Both the position numbers and the translations under genes were made by a program. A stretch of 10,507 bases of DNA from JAFANK01 sp036741695 (lineage in GTDB: Bacteria; Vulcanimicrobiota; Vulcanimicrobiia; Eremiobacterales; Eremiobacteraceae), in the NCBI GenBank assembly GCA_036741695.1, contig DAINRU010000047.1:1-10507 (forward strand), written 5' to 3'. Position 1 is the stretch's first letter, and each line of letters opens with the position of its first letter. This document shows positions 1 through 10,507 of the stretch, piece by piece. Under the pieces are notes generated by a model that was given only the letters and a program-made list of their open reading frames with translations, searched no databases and was not told the DNA's origin.

Positions 1-3057
<3,057 letters not shown>

Positions 3058-3098
3058 GAAAAAATTACAACACGAGAATGACACCTCGTACATGTAGC

Positions 3099-3118
3099 AA
3101 CGGACCTTTAGGTCCGTT
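3099..3118 (+). repeat. Hairpin repeat copy 1, upstream of rpoC
   Basis: AACGGACC-TTTA-GGTCCGTT, a perfect 8-bp stem with a 4-nt loop; as DNA it is a 9+2+9 palindrome. It is preceded by AGC and followed directly by AAGGAG, a Shine-Dalgarno-like word at 3119-3124. The same palindrome recurs at 3126, 7303 and 10422. No U-tract follows, so it is not a typical intrinsic terminator. Confidence 0.9.
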
Positions 3119-3125
3119 AAGGAGC

Positions 3126-3145
3126 AACGGACCTTCGGATCCGTT
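3126..3145 (+). repeat. Hairpin repeat copy 2, upstream of rpoC (UUCG loop)
   Basis: AACGGACC-TTCG-GATCCGTT. It forms a tandem pair with copy 1 at a 27-nt period, sharing the 13-nt word AGCAACGGACCTT at 3096-3108 and 3123-3135. The stem has one C-A mismatch next to the loop, but the closing C(UUCG)G is the exceptionally stable tetraloop type. It ends 14 nt before the rpoC start codon. Confidence 0.85.
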
Positions 3146-3148
3146 CAT

Positions 3149-3159
3149 GGGGACAAGGA
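3149..3159 (+). promoter_or_regulatory. Probable rpoC ribosome-binding site
   Basis: GGGGA at 3149-3153 lies 6 nt before the ATG at 3160 and is the better-spaced Shine-Dalgarno candidate. AAGGA at 3155-3159 is a closer match in sequence but abuts the start codon. A stronger AAGGAG at 3119-3124 is too far away, between the two hairpins, unless folding of copy 2 brings it near. Confidence 0.5.
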
Positions 3160-7002
<3,843 letters not shown>

Positions 7003-7008
7003 GACCAA

Positions 7009-7044
7009 AAGGGCACGGCGCGACAAAAGTCGAGCCGTGCCCTT
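7009..7044 (+). terminator. Long stem-loop ending the rpoBC unit
   Basis: An 11-bp arm AAGGGCACGGC (7009-7019) pairs with GCCGTGCCCTT (7034-7044). After one G-A mismatch, a further CGAC/GTCG stem closes an AAAA loop. It starts 6 nt after the rpoC stop. The + strand tail (TTGTGT) is only mildly U-rich. On the - strand the stem is followed by TTTTGG, so it could act in both directions. It may also protect the mRNA 3' end. Confidence 0.75.
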
Positions 7045-7060
7045 GTGTAGACGCAGTCCT

Positions 7061-7081
7061 CACGGGCCTTCGGGACCTGTG
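7061..7081 (+). other. Imperfect UUCG-capped stem-loop between rpoC and the str promoter
   Basis: CAC and GG on the left can pair with CC and GTG on the right around an inner CC(TTCG)GG, with one G-A mismatch and one bulged T. It lies between the rpoC stem-loop and the promoter. It could be a second, back-up termination element, but no U-tract follows. The rest of 7045-7119 shows no gene or recognisable signal. Confidence 0.3.
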
Positions 7082-7119
7082 CCGGACGCTTTAGAACAAG
7101 CCCAAGGTAGACCGCGGCC

Positions 7120-7149
7120 TTGACGCTCCTGCGTACCGTCTGGTAAAAT
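7120..7149 (+). promoter_or_regulatory. Sigma-70-type promoter of the str operon
   Basis: -35 TTGACG (7120-7125), an 18-nt spacer and -10 TAAAAT (7144-7149), with a TG at 7141-7142 forming an extended -10. Five of six bases match consensus in each box. Initiation is expected near 7156, giving a leader of about 190 nt before rpsL. Its place after the rpoBC stem-loop indicates that rpsL-rpsG-fusA-tuf has its own promoter. Confidence 0.8.
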
Positions 7150-7167
7150 ACGTTGGTTGCGGGCTCC

Positions 7168-7206
7168 ATGTTCGGGCTCGTATTCCCGGTGGGTCAAAGG
7201 CTATAA
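7168..7206 (+). CDS. Possible 12-residue leader peptide frame
   Basis: ATG at 7168 opens a frame encoding MFGLVFPVGQRL and ends in TAA at 7204-7206, one base before the first leader hairpin (7207-7224). It begins about 12 nt after the predicted transcription start. There is no convincing Shine-Dalgarno sequence, only a GGG at 7161-7163. No enriched regulatory amino acid is seen. It could be a chance frame; it is listed because of its position between promoter and hairpin. Confidence 0.15.
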   Translation: MFGLVFPVGQRL

Positions 7207-7302
7207 GGCGCGATCGAACGCGCCGCTACGAAAATCCTCACCCCGGCGGAGATCCAAGGAGAGGCGGCATCCAGCCGCCATCGCCCGCGTGTCGGGCGCG
7301 CG

Positions 7303-7322
7303 AACGGACCTGTAGGTCCGTT
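7303..7322 (+). repeat. Hairpin repeat copy 3, upstream of rpsL
   Basis: AACGGACC-TGTA-GGTCCGTT, a perfect 8-bp stem identical in both arms to copy 1 and differing only in the loop. It ends 23 nt before the rpsL start codon and just ahead of its ribosome-binding site. Its 5' flank (GCG) lacks the AGC shared by the other copies. Confidence 0.9.
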
Positions 7323-7334
7323 GCTTCATGTACT

Positions 7335-7340
7335 AGAGGA
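7335..7340 (+). promoter_or_regulatory. rpsL ribosome-binding site
   Basis: AGAGGA lies 5 nt before the TTG at 7346. It supports that TTG as the start: the encoded protein then begins PTISQLVRTGR, the family N-terminus, and no ATG or GTG lies in frame nearby. A two-codon frame ATG-TAC-TAG (7328-7336) ends inside this site. Confidence 0.75.
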
Positions 7341-7345
7341 AGAGT

Positions 7346-7786
7346 TTGCCGACGATTAGCCAGCTGGTGCGAACCGGCCGCGAAAAAGTACGAAAGAAAT
7401 CGAAGTCCCCGGCGTTCCTGTTCTCGTTGACAGGCGCGAAACCGGGTCACCCCGACCTGCCGCAACGCACGAAGTTCATCGCCAAGGGCAACCCGCAGCG
7501 ACGGGGCGTCTGCACTCAAGTCAAGACCGTGACTCCGAAAAAGCCCAACTCGGCGCTGCGCAAAGTCGCGCGCGTGCGCCTGACCAACGGCATGGAGGTC
7601 ACGGCCTACATCCCGGGCATCGGCCATAACCTGCAAGAGCACTCGGTCGTCCTCATCCGCGGGGGCCGCGTGAAGGATCTTCCCGGCGTGCGTTATCACA
7701 TCATCCGCGGCACGCTCGATGCGCAAGGCGTGCAGAGCCGCAAGCAAGGCCGTTCCAAGTACGGCGCCAAGCGGCCGAAGGCGTAG
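7346..7786 (+). CDS. rpsL: 30S ribosomal protein S12
   Basis: S12 sits at the decoding centre of the 30S subunit and helps monitor codon-anticodon pairing; it is the classical streptomycin target. The protein has 146 residues. It carries TPKKPNSALRK with Lys65 (E. coli K43) and RGGRVKDLPGVRYH with Lys110 (K88) and Asp111 (D89, the site that RimO methylthiolates in E. coli). Both lysines are the streptomycin-sensitive type. The N-terminal part is 22 residues longer than in E. coli because of an insertion around residues 23-50, before the RRGVCT strand. Bacillus S12 (138 residues) has a similar but shorter one. The start codon is TTG, supported by AGAGGA upstream. It is the first gene of the str operon, and rpsG follows after 5 nt. 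Confidence 0.97.
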   Translation: MPTISQLVRTGREKVRKKSKSPAFLFSLTGAKPGHPDLPQRTKFIAKGNPQRRGVCTQVKTVTPKKPNSALRKVARVRLTNGMEVTAYIPGIGHNLQEHSVVLIRGGRVKDLPGVRYHIIRGTLDAQGVQSRKQGRSKYGAKRPKA

Positions 7787-7791
7787 GCGAC

Positions 7792-8262
7792 ATGCCACGC
7801 AAGGGAGCGGTTCCCAAACGGCAAGTCCTGCCCGATCCACGCTTCAACTCGCGTGTGCTCGCGCGCTTCATCAATAAGATCATGTTGCGCGGCAAGAAGA
7901 GCACGGCCGAGCAGATCGCCTATGGCGCGTTCGACATCCTCAAGGAGAAGACCGGGAAAGACCCGATGGAAGTCTTCACCCAGGCGCTCAACAACGCGAT
8001 GCCGCTGGTCGAAGTGCGTCCGCGGCGCGTCGGCGGCGCGACGTACCAGGTGCCGATGGAAGTCCGTCCCGACCGGCGTCAAGCGATGGGCATGCGCTGG
8101 TTGATCAGCTTCGCACGCTCGCGTCCTGGGCGCACGATGCAAGAGCGTCTGGCGGGCGAGCTGCTCGACGCTGCCAACAACCAGGGCGCGTCGGTGAAGA
8201 AGCGCGAGGACACCCACCGCATGGCAGAGGCGAACAAAGCGTTCGCACATTATCGATGGTAA
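7792..8262 (+). CDS. rpsG: 30S ribosomal protein S7
   Basis: S7 is a primary 16S rRNA-binding protein that nucleates assembly of the 30S head and lies near the E site and mRNA exit. Its 156 residues are the usual length. The family N-terminus MPRKGAVPKRQVLPDP fixes the ATG start. Further landmarks are LPDPRFNSRVLARFINKIM, the VEVRPRRVGGATYQVPMEVRP beta-hairpin region and the C-terminal helix KREDTHRMAEANKAFAHYRW. It begins 5 nt after the rpsL stop, with GAAGG (7777-7781) inside the rpsL end as a likely ribosome-binding site, so translational coupling is probable. The long rpsL-rpsG spacer that S7 binds for feedback in E. coli is absent. Confidence 0.98.
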   Translation: MPRKGAVPKRQVLPDPRFNSRVLARFINKIMLRGKKSTAEQIAYGAFDILKEKTGKDPMEVFTQALNNAMPLVEVRPRRVGGATYQVPMEVRPDRRQAMGMRWLISFARSRPGRTMQERLAGELLDAANNQGASVKKREDTHRMAEANKAFAHYRW

Positions 8263-8297
8263 CGACCTCAAGCACGGAGAGCAAAGGCGACAAGCGC

Positions 8298-10388
8298 ATG
8301 GCATCATCGCGCCAGTTCTCCCTTGCCGACACGCGCAACATCGGGATCGCCGCGCACATCGACGCGGGCAAGACCACGACGACAGAGCGTATCCTGTTCT
8401 ACACCGGGCGCACGCACAAAATGGGCGAGGTGCATGAAGGCGCCGCGACCATGGACTGGATGGAGCAGGAGCAGGAACGCGGCATCACCATCACCTCAGC
8501 GGCGACCACCTGCGTGTGGCGCGGCACGCGCATCAATATTATTGATACGCCCGGCCACGTGGACTTTACTGTCGAGGTGGAGCGCTCCATGCGGGTGCTC
8601 GACGGCCTGGTCGCGCTGTTCGACGCGGTCGCGGCGGTGCAGCCGCAGAGCGAGACTGTCTGGCGCCAGGCCAATAAGTACAAAGTGCCGCGCATCGTCT
8701 TCATCAATAAGATGGACCGCACGGGCGCCGATTTCTACAACTCCGTCAACAAGATCCGCGAGCGCCTCGGGGCGCGGGCGGTGCCGATCGAGCTGCCCAT
8801 CGGCGCGGAAGACAATTTCAAGGGCTTCGTCGACCTGCTCGACCAGACGGCGACGATCTACACCGACGACCTCGGCAAGACCATGACCGAGGCGGAGGTG
8901 CCGGCCGAGATGAAAGAGCTCATCCACAAATACCGGGCGGAGCTCATCGAGGCGGTCGCTGAAACCGACGAGCACCTCACCGAGAAGTTCATCGAGGGCA
9001 AGGACATCTCGGCGGCCGAGATCGCCAAAGCATTGCGTGCAGCCACGATCAAAGGCATCGTGATCCCGGTGCTGTGCGGTGCGGCCTTCAAGAACAAGGG
9101 CGTGCAGCCGCTGCTCGATGCCGTCGTCGACTATCTGCCATCGCCTGTCGACCTGGCCGACGTCGAGGGCATCGACCCGGATCATCCGGACAAGACGATC
9201 AGCCGCAAGCCGTCCGACGACGAGCATTTCTCGGCGCTGGCCTTCAAGATCATGACCGATCCGTTCGTCGGCAAGCTCACATTCTTCCGGACATATTCGG
9301 GCAAGCTGACCGCCGGCTCGTACGTCTACAATTCGACCAAAGGACATCGCGAGCGGGTAGGGCGCATCCTGCGCATGCACGCAAATCATCGCGAGGATGT
9401 GGATAGCGTGGAGGCGGGCGACATCGCCGCAGCGGTCGGTCTGAAGAACACGACGACCGGCGACACGCTGTGTGATGAGAAGCATCCGATCATCCTCGAG
9501 AACATCACCTTCCCCGAGCCCGTCATCAGCCAGGCCATCGAGCCCAAGACCAAGGCCGACCAAGAGAAGCTCGGCCAGTCGCTTGCCAAACTCGCCGAGG
9601 AAGATCCCACCTTCCGCATGTTCACGGACGAGGAGACCGGTCAGACGATCATCTCCGGCATGGGTGAGCTGCACCTCGAGATCATCGTCGACCGCATGCT
9701 GCGCGAGTTCAAAGTGCAGGCCAACGTCGGCAAACCGCAGGTCGCCTACAAAGAGACGATCACCAAGACCGTCGAGAAGCAGGGCCGCTACGTGCGCCAG
9801 ACAGGCGGCAAAGGCCAGTACGGTGACGTCTGGCTGCGGCTCGAACCGCTGCCCCCGGCATCGGGCATCCATTTCGAGAGCAAAGTCGTCGGCGGCGCGA
9901 TTCCCAAAGAGTTCATCAAGCCGATCGAGGCCGGCGTGCGCGAGGCGGCCCTGGCAGGCGTGCTGGCTGGCTATCCCGTGGTCGACTTCAAAGCCACCGT
10001 CTTCGACGGCTCGTATCACGACGTCGACTCGAGCGAAATGGCCTTTAAGATCGCCGGCTCGATGGCGTTCAAGGAATCCAACCGTGCCGCCGGCCCGATC
10101 ATCAAGGAACCCGTGATGGGTGTCGAGGTCGTCACCCCGGATCAGTTCCTCGGCGACGTCATCGGCGATCTCAACGCGCGACGCGGTCACGTGCTGGGCA
10201 TGGAACCCGAACCGGGCGGTTCGCAGAAGGTCAAAGCCAACGTGCCGCTGTCGGAGATGTTCGGCTACGCAACGGATCTGCGCAGCCGCACGCAAGGGCG
10301 TGCAACCTACACCATGGAGTTCTCGCACTACGCTCAGGTGCCCAAGAGCATCGAGGAAGAGATCGTCGCCAAGAACACCGGGAAATGA
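8298..10388 (+). CDS. fusA: Translation elongation factor G
   Basis: EF-G is the GTPase that drives tRNA-mRNA translocation and, with RRF, ribosome recycling. It has 696 residues, typical of EF-G1. GTPase motifs are G1 AHIDAGKT (19-26), the switch I threonine in RGITIT (Thr64), G3 DTPGH (83-87) with catalytic His87, and G4 NKMD (137-140). G5 reads CGAAF, with Ala262 where E. coli and Bacillus have Ser. Domain IV carries GGKGQYGDVW and the tip-region FDGSYHDVDSSEMAFK; the C-terminal domain carries PLSEMFGYATDLRS. An upstream in-frame ATG at 8256 would overlap rpsG and add 14 residues unlike any EF-G. The ATG at 8298 gives MASSRQFSLADTRNIG, matching the family, and has AAGG at 8284-8287. It lies 35 nt after rpsG and 64 nt before tuf. 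Confidence 0.97.
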   Translation: MASSRQFSLADTRNIGIAAHIDAGKTTTTERILFYTGRTHKMGEVHEGAATMDWMEQEQERGITITSAATTCVWRGTRINIIDTPGHVDFTVEVERSMRVLDGLVALFDAVAAVQPQSETVWRQANKYKVPRIVFINKMDRTGADFYNSVNKIRERLGARAVPIELPIGAEDNFKGFVDLLDQTATIYTDDLGKTMTEAEVPAEMKELIHKYRAELIEAVAETDEHLTEKFIEGKDISAAEIAKALRAATIKGIVIPVLCGAAFKNKGVQPLLDAVVDYLPSPVDLADVEGIDPDHPDKTISRKPSDDEHFSALAFKIMTDPFVGKLTFFRTYSGKLTAGSYVYNSTKGHRERVGRILRMHANHREDVDSVEAGDIAAAVGLKNTTTGDTLCDEKHPIILENITFPEPVISQAIEPKTKADQEKLGQSLAKLAEEDPTFRMFTDEETGQTIISGMGELHLEIIVDRMLREFKVQANVGKPQVAYKETITKTVEKQGRYVRQTGGKGQYGDVWLRLEPLPPASGIHFESKVVGGAIPKEFIKPIEAGVREAALAGVLAGYPVVDFKATVFDGSYHDVDSSEMAFKIAGSMAFKESNRAAGPIIKEPVMGVEVVTPDQFLGDVIGDLNARRGHVLGMEPEPGGSQKVKANVPLSEMFGYATDLRSRTQGRATYTMEFSHYAQVPKSIEEEIVAKNTGK

Positions 10389-10404
10389 TCCTGGCGTTTG
10401 AAGC

Positions 10405-10412
10405 AACGGACA
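10405..10412 (+). repeat. Decayed half copy of the hairpin repeat
   Basis: AACGGACA with the same preceding TGAAGC as copy 4. The 13-nt word TGAAGCAACGGAC (10399-10411) recurs with one change at 10416-10428, a 17-nt period. There is no matching right arm, so this looks like a partial tandem duplication or a degraded copy. Confidence 0.6.
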
Positions 10413-10421
10413 TTTTGAAGC

Positions 10422-10441
10422 GACGGACCTTGAGGTCCGTT
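10422..10441 (+). repeat. Hairpin repeat copy 4, upstream of tuf
   Basis: GACGGACC-TTGA-GGTCCGTT. The first base differs from the other copies (G for A) but still allows a G-U pair with the last T, so the 8-bp stem is kept. TAGGAG follows at once, as AAGGAG follows copy 1. It ends 11 nt before the tuf start codon. Confidence 0.9.
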
Positions 10442-10442
10442 T

Positions 10443-10447
10443 AGGAG
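10443..10447 (+). promoter_or_regulatory. tuf ribosome-binding site
   Basis: AGGAG lies 5 nt before the ATG at 10453, directly after the hairpin repeat. It is the strongest Shine-Dalgarno match in the window, as expected for one of the most abundant proteins of the cell. Confidence 0.85.
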
Positions 10448-10452
10448 AAGAG

Positions 10453-10507
10453 ATGGCAAAAGCAAAATTTGAGCGGAACAAGCCGCATGTGAACATCGGT
10501 ACGATCG
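10453..10507 (+). CDS. tuf: Translation elongation factor Tu (first 18 codons, cut by window edge)
   Basis: Only the N-terminus is present: MAKAKFERNKPHVNIGTI. This matches EF-Tu, where a basic N-terminal stretch and the first beta strand (HVNIGTIGHVDHGKT in the family) lead into the P-loop; the P-loop itself lies beyond the window. EF-Tu delivers aminoacyl-tRNA to the ribosomal A site in a GTP-dependent way. Its position after fusA is the standard str operon order, which supports the call despite the short stretch. The ATG has a strong AGGAG upstream. Confidence 0.95.
   Translation, partial: MAKAKFERNKPHVNIGTI

Larger units (their letters stand above)
7156..7345 (+). promoter_or_regulatory. 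Structured 5' leader of rpsL
   Basis: Non-coding apart from a possible 12-codon frame. It holds four successive stem-loops: GGCGCG/CGCGCC (7207-7224, 6-nt loop), GGCGGC/GCCGCC (7263-7279), CGCCCG/CGGGCG (7282-7298) and the AACGGACC/GGTCCGTT repeat (7303-7322). None is followed by a U-tract. Ribosomal operon leaders are often autoregulated by one of the encoded proteins. That is an inference here, and I recognise no known leader family. Confidence 0.5.

Noticed and set aside
3065..3094. Possible promoter (TTACAA, TACATG) in the rpoB-rpoC gap
   Set aside because: The -10 matches only three of six bases and rpoBC is normally co-transcribed.
3072..3096. Weak ACGAG/CTCGT stem and TACATGTA palindrome before hairpin copy 1
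   Set aside because: A 5-bp stem with an 8-nt loop and an 8-nt palindrome are within chance expectation.
3099..3145. Two hairpin repeats considered as a CRISPR or an intrinsic terminator
   Set aside because: Only two units without spacers of defined size, no U-tract, and scattered copies elsewhere.
8256..8297. Upstream ATG for fusA overlapping the rpsG stop
   Set aside because: The added 14 residues do not resemble EF-G; the ATG at 8298 yields the family N-terminus.
8496..10496. 666-residue open frame on the - strand over fusA
   Set aside because: Same antisense shadow effect; it also runs through the fusA-tuf gap and into tuf, and no family is recognisable.

Overview
The window is a piece of the bacterial core information-processing cluster: the rpoB-rpoC transcription genes followed by the str (streptomycin) operon rpsL-rpsG-fusA-tuf. 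Every gene is on the + strand. The DNA is GC-rich with strong G/C third-position bias, so the long open frames on the - strand are shadows. The source is a bacterium with a compact RNA polymerase. Both large subunits lack the lineage-specific insertions of the E. coli proteins and match the Bacillus-type architecture throughout. S12 has a Bacillus-like N-terminal insertion. This suggests a deep-branching, GC-rich Terrabacteria-type lineage. An uncultured phylum such as Eremiobacterota or Armatimonadota is possible, but that placement is a guess.

Layout: 1-3057 is the 3' five-sixths of rpoB. A 102-nt gap follows, holding two tandem hairpin repeats. rpoC is complete at 3160-7002. The 343-nt gap at 7003-7345 holds a long inverted repeat that probably ends the rpoBC transcript, then a good extended -10 promoter, then a roughly 190-nt leader with four G/C-rich hairpins in front of rpsL. 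rpsL (7346-7786, TTG start), rpsG (7792-8262) and fusA (8298-10388) are tightly packed. A 64-nt gap with another hairpin repeat precedes tuf, of which only the first 18 codons are present.

How they work together: RpoB and RpoC form the catalytic core of RNA polymerase. S12 and S7 are 30S proteins at the decoding centre and in the head near the mRNA exit. EF-G and EF-Tu are the GTPases that drive translocation and aminoacyl-tRNA delivery. Co-location lets the cell tune transcription and translation capacity together.

The proteins are ordinary housekeeping proteins with all catalytic motifs intact. The non-routine signal lies in the gaps: a 20-nt palindromic hairpin (AACGGACC, 4-nt variable loop, GGTCCGTT) occurs four times, plus one decayed half copy. 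It sits just upstream of the ribosome-binding sites of rpoC, rpsL and tuf, which are the only intergenic gaps longer than 40 nt. Stems are conserved while loops vary, which points to selection on structure or to a REP-like repeat family. A smaller protein-level oddity is a leucine in the RpoC trigger loop where the well-studied bacterial enzymes have methionine.
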